64,000 nt of DNA, taken from assembly GCA_009773805.1 (NCBI GenBank), contig WTXA01000001.1, positions 558,001 to 622,000 of the forward strand, in the 5' to 3' direction. The notes below the pieces were generated by a model. It was not told where the DNA came from and did no database searches. It was given only the letters and a program-made list of their open reading frames with translations. Below, in pieces: positions 19,112 through 28,005 of this stretch. Every line of letters starts with the position of its first letter. Position 1 is the stretch's first letter. Made by a program: the position numbers and the translations under genes. This DNA is from Fusobacteriota bacterium (lineage in GTDB: Bacteria; Bacillota; TC1).

Positions 19112-20347
19112 TTAATCTTCCTCCGCTTCAAGAGTAAAAAGATCATCTATCATCTTAGCGTATTCCTTTTTCTTCTTACTATTTTCCATTTCATTAAGCC
19201 TTGATATAGGTACTTTTACAATTCTATTCAAGGAAGCACTTAATATTTTATCTACAATCAATTTATCCTTGTGCTTTAAGTCCAACTTGCTTACAAGATA
19301 TTCTAGAGTTTCTTCCCTTACATTGTCCGATACTCTTTTCAATGATTTGATTGCTGGTTCCATATATAGGTTATTGATCCATACCATTAAACCCTTAACA
19401 TCTGTACAAATTATCTCTTGTCCTTCCACTAGAAGTTTTTTTCTGATATTATAGTTTTTATCTGCTATTTTCTTTAAGTCGTCATTATTATATAGATTGA
19501 TATTATCCATTTCCCCTACCCTTGAATCTATGTCTCTAGGTATAGCCAGATCCATTATATGCATTTCCTTGGCTGTTTCTATTCTGTCTATCACCAGATG
19601 AGGTGAGGAGGTACAACTAATTATAATATCAACTTTATCGATATATGAATATCTATCCTTGAATTCTATGAATTTAATCTCAGGGAATCGAATTGCTAGT
19701 TCACAATAACTAGAATTATTTCTATATGTAGCGTAAATCTCCTTTACTCCACTTTCCATGAGGTAAGTAAAAGCTAATTTACCCATATTACCTGAACCTA
19801 TTACCAAAACAGATTTACCATCAAGAGTTCCTGCTACTTCCTGGAGATACTTGATTGCTATGTAGCCAATTGACAATGGATTCTCTGAAATTTTTAATTG
19901 TGTCTTGATCTTTTTAGCTGTGGCGATTGCCTCTCTAAATATTTTATTCAGCATTTTCTTGCTACTGCCGATACTCATGGCAAGTAGCTGAGCCTCCTTG
20001 ACCTGTCCAAGTATCTGGTCTTCGCCTATAACTAGTGAATCAAAGCCAGCTGTAACATTAAAAAGATACGTAACAGCTTCTTCTCCTTCTTTAAAATAGA
20101 GATTCTTGTCTAGATCACTTACTGCCAATGACTTTTTAAAGAAATTCATAACTTTATCTTTACTTATGTCTTCACCATAAAAATATATCTCGCTTCTGTT
20201 ACAGGTTGATAATATTACTACTTCACTAACCCCCTCTTCTACAAAAGAGTTGCTTATATCAATTTTCTTAAGGTCCTGAAATGCGACTTTTTCTCTAGTT
20301 GCTGTATTAGCTGTATGATAATTTATTCCTATACAATAAAATTGCAT
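19112..20347 (-). CDS. hemA: Glutamyl-tRNA reductase
   Basis: HemA reduces glutamyl-tRNA to glutamate-1-semialdehyde, the first committed step of C5-pathway tetrapyrrole synthesis. The N-terminal CIGINYHTA and the catalytic cysteine in ILSTCNRSEIY are present. The NADPH site VIGSGNMGKL lies near residue 180 and the dimerisation helix is C-terminal. The start at 20347 has AGGAGG nearby; 13 further upstream codons overlap cbiK and are unlikely to be used. Length is 411. Confidence 0.95.
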   Translation of the reverse strand: MQFYCIGINYHTANTATREKVAFQDLKKIDISNSFVEEGVSEVVILSTCNRSEIYFYGEDISKDKVMNFFKKSLAVSDLDKNLYFKEGEEAVTYLFNVTAGFDSLVIGEDQILGQVKEAQLLAMSIGSSKKMLNKIFREAIATAKKIKTQLKISENPLSIGYIAIKYLQEVAGTLDGKSVLVIGSGNMGKLAFTYLMESGVKEIYATYRNNSSYCELAIRFPEIKFIEFKDRYSYIDKVDIIISCTSSPHLVIDRIETAKEMHIMDLAIPRDIDSRVGEMDNINLYNNDDLKKIADKNYNIRKKLLVEGQEIICTDVKGLMVWINNLYMEPAIKSLKRVSDNVREETLEYLVSKLDLKHKDKLIVDKILSASLNRIVKVPISRLNEMENSKKKKEYAKMIDDLFTLEAEED

Positions 20348-20348
20348 T

Positions 20349-21062
20349 TCACTCCTCCTGCTGAATTTTCTCTTTATACATATCAATTATTCCACTTTGT
20401 GAAATCAAGGGTTGATATGAGATATTGACCATAAATCCCTTGCTTAATAAGAAAGTCCTTAGTGATGTCACATCATCTGAAATTACTTCTTTTTTATAAT
20501 GGTTACCTAACATGATGAAAAAAGGGGCTATTATTAATTCCTTAACTTTCCAGGAATTAATTTTATCCATGAATACATTCAGGTACTCAAGATCATTCAA
20601 GGTAATCAATATTTCTCTTTCTAGTAAGTTATCATATACTTTGCTCAATAATTTAAATGTTTCGCCACTTGACTTTCTGCTACCATGTCCCACCCAGATG
20701 ACTCCCTGATCAGGTTTCTTATTAAGGTATGTATCTTTTAATACTTCAACCAATCTTAAAATATCATCTTCATTATCCAGAAGCGGCTTTCCTATCCTAA
20801 AGTAATTGAATTGGCCTTGATAAATCAAGGCCGTTTCTTTAATCTTGTTATATTCAATTCCTTCAATTATTGTTATAGGTTGTACTATGACAGTATTATA
20901 TTTTTCCAAATCCAATCTTTGCAACAATGTTTCCAGCTCTTGACTGGTAACTAAATAAATTTCATACTCTTTAAACTTCTCAGTTATACTATTCTGGAAA
21001 TTCTCGTTTCCTGTTTTATTTGATGAGGTTAAAACAAATGCTACCGCTTTTTTATTCAACAT
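20349..21062 (-). CDS. cbiK: CbiK-type sirohydrochlorin chelatase
   Basis: CbiK-family class II chelatases insert cobalt or iron into sirohydrochlorin. The family traits VQPITIIEGIEYN, WVGHGSRKS and FFIMLGNHYKKE (metal-binding histidines) are visible over about 237 residues. Lying between sulfite reductase and hemA, it most likely inserts iron to complete siroheme, although cobalt for B12 is equally possible on sequence alone. The ATG at 21062 overlaps the end of the upstream reductase gene and lacks a clear ribosome binding site, so translation is probably coupled. Confidence 0.85.
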   Translation of the reverse strand: MLNKKAVAFVLTSSNKTGNENFQNSITEKFKEYEIYLVTSQELETLLQRLDLEKYNTVIVQPITIIEGIEYNKIKETALIYQGQFNYFRIGKPLLDNEDDILRLVEVLKDTYLNKKPDQGVIWVGHGSRKSSGETFKLLSKVYDNLLEREILITLNDLEYLNVFMDKINSWKVKELIIAPFFIMLGNHYKKEVISDDVTSLRTFLLSKGFMVNISYQPLISQSGIIDMYKEKIQQEE

Positions 21063-22608
21063 GGTTTTCTTCAACAATCATATTCTCGAGTTGACTTGAA
21101 TATGTATCAATGAATTCATTTATATCCTTGATTCCGGACTCTATTTTCAATAATGTTAATCTCTCAAGGAAATATGAAATTCCAGTATATTCCATTTCTC
21201 CATATTCCTTGCCAATTTGTGAAGAATCTTCAGATAATCTACCACCTAGAAATATTCTGAAATATGTTTTTTTTACATCATTGATTTTCTTTTGTTTACC
21301 CAAAAAGCCAATTGGACTAATGTAATGTTGTCCGCATGAACTTGGACATCCTGATATATATACTTTCGGGGCATTTTCTTTTACTGCTTTTTCAACTTTC
21401 TTGAAATGCTCCAGTATTGATTCTAATAAATCCTGGGAATTTACGACTCCAGGCTTGCAATATTTTGATCCTATACAAGCTATAGAGTTGAAAACAGGGT
21501 ATTCTCCATTAATATACCTTACCATTCTTCTTAATATACCTGCATCCTTTTCATCAAGGTTTCTAATGAAAATCCCCTGATTGGATGAAAGTCTCATATC
21601 GAGTTGATAAGGAAGGCTTTCTAAAAAATTCAGAATTTTCCTTACATCCCCTGTTTCTATGATTCCCTTGGGAGGATGGATGAATAATGAACATTTACCC
21701 TTTTCCTTTTGGAAATGGATTTGTTCCTTCTTATCTGTTTTCCCCTTCGATCTTGATTCAGGGTTGATTTTGATATTTATCTTTAAATCTTCTGATTTTT
21801 TGAGCTCATCGACAGTTTGTCTATATCTTTTAATAAACTCCTCTTCTCCAAGTCTTGTAATAATATGTCTGATTCTGGCTCTGGCTCTATTTTCTCTGTC
21901 ACCCTCTTTTTCGAAGAATATTTTCATACCCCTAACATAATACATGATGTCTTCAGGTTCAATGAAATCCTCTATTTTAAGAGCGATACGAGGGCTGGGC
22001 CCTAGGCCGCCTCCTGCATATACCTTGAAACCCAAGCTCTTGTTCTTTTTGACTGCAATGAATCCTAAATCAGCAAATGTAGCATTTCCAGTATCCTTTG
22101 AACTGTTTGAAAAAGATATTTTATATTTTCTTGGTAAAAATAGATAATCTTCATTTTTTACCAACTCTTCATTAACTAATTCTGCAAAGGAAGTAACATC
22201 AAATATCTCGTCTCTAGCAACACCTGATAAGGGAGAACAAGATACATTTCTAGCCGCATTGCCACCGGCTCCTAGAGTTGTCAGTCCAATGTCTATCAAG
22301 CCTTCTATGACTTTAATAGTATTTTCCAGTTCAATCCTATGGAGTTGAATACATTGTCTAGTAGTGAAATGTAATCTACCCTGGGCATATTTTTCTGCCA
22401 GATCGGATAGTTTTTTCAATTCGTTGATACTTACTACACCCGCACCTATTCTCGGTCTTATCATATATGTACTTCCGGATTTCTCTTCATATATACCTAA
22501 AAAAGCAGAAGCTTTTTTAAAGTTGACACTTTTGTCAAACTTGTATTCCTCAAGCACCTGACAATAGTCTTTTATAAATTTATTATATAGTTCTTTATTA
22601 TATAACAT
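21052..22608 (-). CDS. Ferredoxin-type siroheme sulfite (or nitrite) reductase
   Basis: This is a two-repeat nitrite/sulfite reductase hemoprotein of 518 residues. RLHFTTRQCIQLHRI and GNAARNVSCSPL lie in the N-terminal half. The 4Fe-4S/siroheme ligands are CIGSKYC and CPSSCGQH in the C-terminal half (C-x5-C ... C-x3-C). The family includes assimilatory sulfite and nitrite reductases. The neighbouring siroheme genes and the cys operon 6 kb away favour six-electron reduction of sulfite to sulfide. It is the first gene of the operon and has AAGGAGG before the start. Confidence 0.88.
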   Translation of the reverse strand: MLYNKELYNKFIKDYCQVLEEYKFDKSVNFKKASAFLGIYEEKSGSTYMIRPRIGAGVVSINELKKLSDLAEKYAQGRLHFTTRQCIQLHRIELENTIKVIEGLIDIGLTTLGAGGNAARNVSCSPLSGVARDEIFDVTSFAELVNEELVKNEDYLFLPRKYKISFSNSSKDTGNATFADLGFIAVKKNKSLGFKVYAGGGLGPSPRIALKIEDFIEPEDIMYYVRGMKIFFEKEGDRENRARARIRHIITRLGEEEFIKRYRQTVDELKKSEDLKINIKINPESRSKGKTDKKEQIHFQKEKGKCSLFIHPPKGIIETGDVRKILNFLESLPYQLDMRLSSNQGIFIRNLDEKDAGILRRMVRYINGEYPVFNSIACIGSKYCKPGVVNSQDLLESILEHFKKVEKAVKENAPKVYISGCPSSCGQHYISPIGFLGKQKKINDVKKTYFRIFLGGRLSEDSSQIGKEYGEMEYTGISYFLERLTLLKIESGIKDINEFIDTYSSQLENMIVEENHVE

Positions 22609-22731
22609 AAACCCTCCTTAAGAATAAAACTTCACTTTTATATTAACATTCTTTCCTCTATTAAACAACAAACTACACCCTTTAAAACGCTATAGATAGT
22701 ATTCAATTATTTCTTGCACTTTCTTTTACAT
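22609..22731 (-). promoter_or_regulatory. Upstream region of the sulfite reductase-siroheme operon
   Basis: This AT-rich stretch lies between the operon and an IS30 remnant. A weak minus-strand pair TTGTTT, 17 bases, TAATAT is present. I see no riboswitch. The motif shared by the cys and phn leaders is not convincingly present. Confidence 0.3.
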
Positions 22732-23159
22732 TCAAGCTAGAGAATTTGCCCCGTTTTTCAGCCTTTCTGCATTTGCCCTTTGGCGCAACGCCGCGACGTT
22801 TGTTTTGGTAAGCTTACCTGAATAGAGCCAATTATAGATGGTTTAGAAGCTGACTTTGCCCAACGTTATGGTGTTGGCAATTTGCTCTGGCGACCAAGTG
22901 AGTGAAAGCTTCGTTGTTATGGTTTCAGATAAATCATCCAACCACTTTCCTTTTGGCTTACATCGCTTGCGGGGTGTATGGTACGACCACTGAGCGTGTT
23001 TTGCTTGGTAACTTGTTTCGGCTACATTACGGCGTAGTTCACGGTCTACGCTGGAGCGATGGCGTCCGATCCGTTTGGCAATGGCTCGATTGGAATATCC
23101 CAATGATGATAATTCCTCTATCGGCCTCGTTCGATTGTGGTAAGATGGTGGTAGCTCAT
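22732..23159 (-). pseudogene. IS30-family transposase remnant
   Basis: The start (MSYHHLTTIERGR) has GGAGG seven bases upstream, but a one-base deletion shifts the frame after residue 13. The next frame gives LSSLGYSNRAIAKRIGRHRS, the helix-turn-helix of IS30 transposases, and PKGKWLDDLSETI. It then meets a TAA before TIYNWLYSGKLTKTN. The DDE catalytic domain is entirely missing. The base composition is visibly richer in G+C than its surroundings. It appears to have inserted into the IS3 orfA beside it. Confidence 0.85.
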
Positions 23160-23265
23160 TGTGTCGCCTCCGTTTGAATGTTGTTGTAGTAACTCCATTC
23201 TACACGAAGATCTCATAATGGGCTATTATTTTACCCAATTAGGGTGGCGCACTTCATTTTACAAT

Positions 23266-23590
23266 CTATCTTTGCTTAAGTTCTTTTTCCAGTTCTTTAA
23301 CTTTCAGAATAAGCTCATTGTTGCTTTTTGGTTCAGATCTTTTAAGACCTTTTGCTTCAGCATAGCTTGGTAGACCATGTTTTCTTCGATAGTCTCTGCC
23401 CCACCTGCAAACTGTATTGGTATCAATTCCCAATTCCTCTGATGTTGCAGTGGCTGATTTTCCATTCTCGATAACATGCCTTGCTGTGCGTTCTCTCATT
23501 TCCTCTGAGTACTTACTATTGTTACTTGCCATTTTTCTATCCTCCTATGCATATGATACTATATTCCCATAGTGGACGTTTTTCAGCGCA
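23266..23590 (-). mobile_element. 5' fragment of an IS3-family element (truncated orfA)
   Basis: The OrfA start (MASNNSKYSEEMRERTA, ATG at 23532 with GGAGG upstream) has a helix-turn-helix (SEELGIDTNTVCRWGRDYR) and the start of the leucine-zipper region. It stops after 88 residues where the IS30 remnant begins; OrfB is absent. A plausible left terminal repeat (TGCGCTGAAAAACGTCC read on the minus strand) ends near 23590. This element is a different subgroup from the one at 27.2-27.9 kb. Confidence 0.8.
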
Positions 23591-23660
23591 TAACAATAAT
23601 AATTTGTAAAAAAATTCAAAAGTAATGCTAGAATATAATAAAATATTTATGTTTTTTGCT

Positions 23661-23723
23661 ATTATATAAAACATACCAATGTAGTAGGAAAAAGATTGAC
23701 TAACACACATCACCATGTTAGTC
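23661..23723 (+). promoter_or_regulatory. Promoter/operator region of the phn-type transporter operon
   Basis: A TATATA-like -10 (around 23664-23669) is followed by ATACCA (23673-23678) and TAGTAGGAAA (23682-23691). Both blocks recur at the same relative place in the cys operon leader. An inverted repeat GACTAACA/TGTTAGTC with a ten-base loop follows at 23698-23723. This suggests regulation shared with sulfur assimilation. Confidence 0.45.
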
Positions 23724-23758
23724 TAATAAAGGAAATAAACATACTAATGAGGTGTGAA

Positions 23759-24649
23759 ATGAAAAATACAAAAATATTAATCATAATTGCTGTATTAGCG
23801 ATAGCTCTCGTTGGCTGTGGGAATACTTCGGAAAACAATAAATCAAACATAACTTTTAAGATAGGAGCCATACCAGATCAAAACTTAACAGAACTTAATA
23901 AAAACATGGAATTAATGGCAAAGTATCTTAAAGAAAATACAGGATTAAATGTAGAATTCGTACCTACAAGTGATTATGCCGCTCTTGTAACAGCCTTTCA
24001 TAGAGGAGATATACAACTAGCATGGGTTGGAGGCTTGACAGGTGTACAAGCAAGAACTCAATCAATTGGTTCAACAGCCATAGCACAAAGACCATTAGAC
24101 GCGAAGTTTAAATCTGTATTCATTTACCAGAAAGATTTAGATATTAATAAATTAGAAGATCTGAAAGGGAAAACCTTCACTTTCGGAAGTGAAAGTTCAA
24201 CATCAGGTTCATTAATGCCAAGATATTACCTTGCACAGGCAGGCATTGATGCGGAAAAAGACTTCAATGGAAAACCAAACTATGCTGGATCACATGATAA
24301 AACAATGCAATTAGTAGCGTCAGGAGCTTTCCAAGCTGGAGTGTTAAATATTTTAGTTTGGGAAAAGACAGTTTCTGAAAACAAAATAGACTTATCTAAA
24401 GTAAAAGTATTTTATACAACTCCAGAATACTATGACTACAACTGGACAATTAACGGAACAGTTGACAAACAATTTGGAAAAGGAACAAACAATAATATTA
24501 TAAAAGCAATCCTAAAGATGAATGGAAACAATAGTGAAATAGAAAAAGCCATATTAAACTATTATCAAACAGAAAAATTCATACCAACAAATAACGATAA
24601 TTATAAGAATATAGAAGAAGTTGCTAAAAAGCTAGGGATGGTTAACTAA
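23759..24649 (+). CDS. PhnD-family ABC transporter substrate-binding lipoprotein
   Basis: A signal peptide with lipobox LVGC (Cys20) precedes a PhnD-type periplasmic-binding fold. The stretch YVPTSDYAALVTAFHRGD followed by GGLTGVQART and AIAQRPLD resembles what I recall as the putative selenate subgroup of PhnD-like proteins more than classical phosphonate binders. The true substrate is unknown; sulfur or selenium oxyanions are plausible because of the cys neighbourhood and shared motif. The start at 23759 has GAGGTG upstream. Mature length is about 277 residues. Confidence 0.82.
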   Translation: MKNTKILIIIAVLAIALVGCGNTSENNKSNITFKIGAIPDQNLTELNKNMELMAKYLKENTGLNVEFVPTSDYAALVTAFHRGDIQLAWVGGLTGVQARTQSIGSTAIAQRPLDAKFKSVFIYQKDLDINKLEDLKGKTFTFGSESSTSGSLMPRYYLAQAGIDAEKDFNGKPNYAGSHDKTMQLVASGAFQAGVLNILVWEKTVSENKIDLSKVKVFYTTPEYYDYNWTINGTVDKQFGKGTNNNIIKAILKMNGNNSEIEKAILNYYQTEKFIPTNNDNYKNIEEVAKKLGMVN

Positions 24650-24655
24650 TTATTT

Positions 24656-25426
24656 ATGATGAACGAAGAACAAACAAATATATACGAACTACACAATATA
24701 ACAAAAACATTTGGGGAGAAAAAAATTATTTCTTCCCTTTCTATTAATTTTAAAAGAAATGAATTAGTGGCTATTATTGGACCTAGTGGAGCAGGTAAAA
24801 CTACCTTATTAAACATATTGGCAAATGTAATACAACCTAATGGTGGACAAATACTACTGGATCAAAAGCCTGTTCAAAACTATAAAAATTCAAAAATTTA
24901 TGCAAAGAAAGTAGGAATTATACACCAGCAGTTCGACCTGGTAGGAAAATTAGCGGTAATCAACAACGTACTAGCTGGAAGATTTAATGAATGGAACTTA
25001 GGCAAGTCACTTTTGTCCTTAATTATTCCTCAAGATAAGAAAATTGCCTTAAATGCATTAGAAAGAGTAGGGATGAAAGCTTTTACTAATGAAAAAACAG
25101 AAAATCTCTCAGGTGGAGAACAACAAAGAGTTGCAATAGCAAGAATATTAGTTCAAAATCCTGAAATAGTTTTAGCGGATGAACCGGTTTCAGCTCTTGA
25201 TCCTGCAAGAGCTGACGATATATTAGAACTATTAACTACAATAGCTAAGACAGAAAAAAAAACTTTTGTAGCAGTCATACATTCTATAGGACTGGCCAGA
25301 AAGTATTTTGATAGGATTATCGCAATGAAAGACGGGATGGTTGTATTTGACCTTCCGGCCAACAAAGTTACTGACGATGAATTAGCTAATCTTTATAAAA
25401 TTGAAGGTCAAACCGAGAATGAATAA
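24656..25426 (+). CDS. PhnC-type ABC transporter ATP-binding protein
   Basis: It powers import by the system of the preceding lipoprotein. Walker A is GPSGAGKTT near residue 38, the Q-loop IHQQFDLVG follows, the signature is LSGGEQQRVAIARIL and Walker B is IVLADEP. The length of 256 matches PhnC. Two ATGs at 24656 and 24659 are possible; neither has a good ribosome binding site, so coupling to the upstream gene is likely. Confidence 0.88.
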   Translation: MMNEEQTNIYELHNITKTFGEKKIISSLSINFKRNELVAIIGPSGAGKTTLLNILANVIQPNGGQILLDQKPVQNYKNSKIYAKKVGIIHQQFDLVGKLAVINNVLAGRFNEWNLGKSLLSLIIPQDKKIALNALERVGMKAFTNEKTENLSGGEQQRVAIARILVQNPEIVLADEPVSALDPARADDILELLTTIAKTEKKTFVAVIHSIGLARKYFDRIIAMKDGMVVFDLPANKVTDDELANLYKIEGQTENE

Positions 25427-26216
25427 AATAATTAAAAAATTGTTATATAATCAATCAAAGATATTGACAGTATTGATTATAGTTATTTTAATTAGTTCGA
25501 TAAGTGGTATTGACTGGAAATCTGGTATTATACATAAAGGCGCTTTTGATAGTTCTATTAAAATATTGAAAGCTTTTCTTAGACCTGATATTTCTATTGA
25601 AATAATAGGTGTTGCTTTTAGTGCAACAATTAGAACTTTAGTCTATGCAATAACAGGAATGACTATCGGTTTAGTTTTGTCTTTCTTTACTGGTATTTTT
25701 GCCTCAGGTAAACTACAAAAATCCACTTTGGGTCGAAAATTTACAAAGGGAGTTTGGCGGAGCATTTTAGGAGTAGTTCGTGGTATTCATGAATTAGTTT
25801 GGGCCTGGTTTTTTGTGGCATATATAGGTTTAACTCCAGTGGCTGGTGTATTGGCAATTGGTATTCCCTATGGTGCTGCTTTGGGTAGGGTATTTGCAGA
25901 TATTTTAAATGATGTCCCCGAGGAACCTATAAAATCTTTGGAATCATCTGGGGCAAATAAGAAACAAGTTATAATATATGGATATCTACCGTATGCTAGA
26001 AGAGATATGATTAGTTATAGCTTGTATAGATTAGAATGTGCCATTCGTGCATCTGTTATAATGAGTTTTATTGGTCTAGGTGGACTTGGTTATAATATTC
26101 AATTAGCGCTGAGTGATTTGAATTATAATAGAGCGGCAACCTTCATCTATTTTCTTATTATATTGATAACTTTAATTGATATTTGGAGTAATCAAATTAG
26201 AAAGGATCTAGTTTAA
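25419..26216 (+). CDS. PhnE-type ABC transporter permease 1
   Basis: This membrane permease has about six hydrophobic segments. The EAA loop, where it docks on the ATPase, is seen in the region DVPEEPIKSLESSGANKKQ. The start at 25419 overlaps the end of the ATPase gene by eight bases. It forms a heterodimer with the next permease by analogy with PhnE1/PhnE2 systems. Confidence 0.86.
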   Translation: MNKIIKKLLYNQSKILTVLIIVILISSISGIDWKSGIIHKGAFDSSIKILKAFLRPDISIEIIGVAFSATIRTLVYAITGMTIGLVLSFFTGIFASGKLQKSTLGRKFTKGVWRSILGVVRGIHELVWAWFFVAYIGLTPVAGVLAIGIPYGAALGRVFADILNDVPEEPIKSLESSGANKKQVIIYGYLPYARRDMISYSLYRLECAIRASVIMSFIGLGGLGYNIQLALSDLNYNRAATFIYFLIILITLIDIWSNQIRKDLV

Positions 26217-27079
26217 TGGAAAATTATAAAAAAAAGAATAACAAAAGTTTTCTTAGATTTTCATTAGGTTTATTTCTGTTTCTTGTTATATCGTCTTGGA
26301 TATATTTAATATTTGTTGATGGTGCTGATTTTTCTGTACTTATTAATCCAAATAATCTTCATGAGGGGAAAATCTTTATTTCGCAAATATTTGGATTTGG
26401 GACTAAGAGTGGTCTTATTTTGGATTATAAATTTATGAAAAACCTTTTAGATTTAACCTTGGAGACATTACAAATAAGTATTATAGCAATAGGTTTTGCA
26501 ACATTGGGAGTGATATTATCTGTTATACCTGCCGCAAGGAATGTGGCAGATGGATCTTTGGTTTTTAGAACTAATTGGTTAAGTTGGTTCAGGTTTGGGG
26601 TAATTCGTGGATTATATATGTTTACTAGAGCTGTTCCTGAACTCATATGGGCATTGTTTATAATATTTGTATTTAAACCTGGTATTCTTGCAGGAGCAAT
26701 TGCTTTGGGCATACATAATTTAGGTGTTCTTGGCAAATTATGTTCGGAGGTTATTGAGAACCTGGATACTAGACCAGTAAAAAGTTTAGTATCCAGTGGC
26801 GCAAGTCAGTATCAGGTTCTTTTTTATGGCATAATACCAATGGTCATGCCGAAATTCCTTACTTATATTGTTTATAGGTGGGAAATTATTATAAGGACTA
26901 CTATCATTGTTGGATTTATTGGAGCAGGTGGATTAGGGCAAGCATTTAAACTAGCTATGAGTTATTTTAAATATTCTGAGGTTGGCTTGATACTTTTAGT
27001 ATATATTATTCTTGTTTGGCTTGCTGATTTACTTTCTGGTTTGACCAGGGGAGCATCTAGAAAAGAGCTTAATAATTAA
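26216..27079 (+). CDS. PhnE-type ABC transporter permease 2
   Basis: This is the second permease of the transporter, 287 residues. A hydrophobic N-terminal anchor is followed by a permease core with the EAA-type loop LDTRPVKSLVSSGASQYQ. Its start overlaps the stop of permease 1 by one base. No terminator follows; instead IS3 remnant sequence begins within 150 bases. Confidence 0.86.
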   Translation: MENYKKKNNKSFLRFSLGLFLFLVISSWIYLIFVDGADFSVLINPNNLHEGKIFISQIFGFGTKSGLILDYKFMKNLLDLTLETLQISIIAIGFATLGVILSVIPAARNVADGSLVFRTNWLSWFRFGVIRGLYMFTRAVPELIWALFIIFVFKPGILAGAIALGIHNLGVLGKLCSEVIENLDTRPVKSLVSSGASQYQVLFYGIIPMVMPKFLTYIVYRWEIIIRTTIIVGFIGAGGLGQAFKLAMSYFKYSEVGLILLVYIILVWLADLLSGLTRGASRKELNN

Positions 27080-27249
27080 GAACAAGGCAGTGAGAACTAC
27101 TTATTTGTACACTTTTATTTAAAAACAGCATTGAAATTATATAAATTAGTAGTAAAATCAAAGTACAGAGGGAAAATAAAAGATCAGAACCTAAAACTAT
27201 TAACAATAGAACAATTTTCTGTGTTGGAAACTCTAGTATTATAAAACTA

Positions 27250-27885
27250 ATGAAAGAAATGGGACTATTCTGCATGGTACGGGCTAAAAAATATCGTTCT
27301 TACAAGGGAGATGTAGGAAGTATTGCTCCAAACTTATTAAATAGAGAATTTGAAGCATCAAGACCAAATGAAAAATGGGTTACTGATGTAACTGAATTTC
27401 ATTTGTATGGTCAAAAGCTTTATCTTTCAACAATACTTGATCTATATAACAGAGAAATAGTTAGTTATTCATTATCTTCAAGACCTAAGATGAGTATGGT
27501 TATGAATATGCTAGATAGTGCATTTGAAAGACTTGTTGGTATTAACAATATCATTCTACATTCTGATCAGGGGTGGCATTATCGAATGAATAATTATCAA
27601 CGCAAACTGAGTGCTCATGGCATTATTCAAAGCATGTCTCGTAAAGGCAACTGCCTAGACAATTCAGTTATGGAAAACTTCTTCGGCATACTAAAAACTG
27701 AACTTCTGTACCTCCAGCATTTTGATTCGCTGGAAGACTTTATAACAGAATTACATGAGTATATTTACTATTACAATAACCGTAGAATTAAGCGAAAATT
27801 AAAAGGAATGAGTCCTGTTTATTACAGAACCCATTCCACAATGGTAGCTTAATTAAACTTTGTCCTACTTTTTGGGGTCAATTCA
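27250..27885 (+). pseudogene. IS150-group IS3-family OrfB fragment with right end
   Basis: This is an rve integrase core with DDE residues visible: D in WVTDVTEF, D in LHSDQGWHY and E in SVMENFFG. The C-terminus (MSPVYYRTHSTMVA) is intact, stop at 27852. OrfA and the first part of OrfB are missing. The right terminal repeat TGACCCCAAAAAGTAGGACA (minus strand) ends at 27885. It shares near-identical 3' sequence with the element at 32865-33286. Because the N-terminal integrase part is lost, it is unlikely to transpose. Confidence 0.85.
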
Positions 27886-27942
27886 TAATTCAATCAACAC
27901 TTCTGTTTGTTCTTTTGTTAGTTCATTTTTGTTGTTTGTCAT
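27883..27942 (-). pseudogene. 5' end of a gene cut by the IS3 insertion
   Basis: GGGAGGT lies 5 bases before an ATG (27940-27942) that opens a reading frame MTNNKNELTKEQTEVLIEL. The stop TGA is made of the first three bases of the IS terminal repeat. The rest of the gene is not in the window and its function is unrecognisable from 19 residues. Confidence 0.5.
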
Positions 27943-28005
27943 AATCTACCTCCCAAAGTATTTTGTTTGATGATTAATTTGTTAGAAGTCATTTTATTGC
28001 ATAAA

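Noticed and set aside
23696-23758. Longer N-terminus for the binding lipoprotein
   Set aside because: The upstream 21 codons come from a TTG-type opening, cover the inverted repeat, and have no ribosome site; the ATG at 23759 gives a proper signal peptide and lipobox.
22732-27885. Composite transposon carrying the phn-type operon
   Set aside because: The left relics are IS30 and a different IS3 subgroup from the right relic, and no paired terminal repeats bound the interval.
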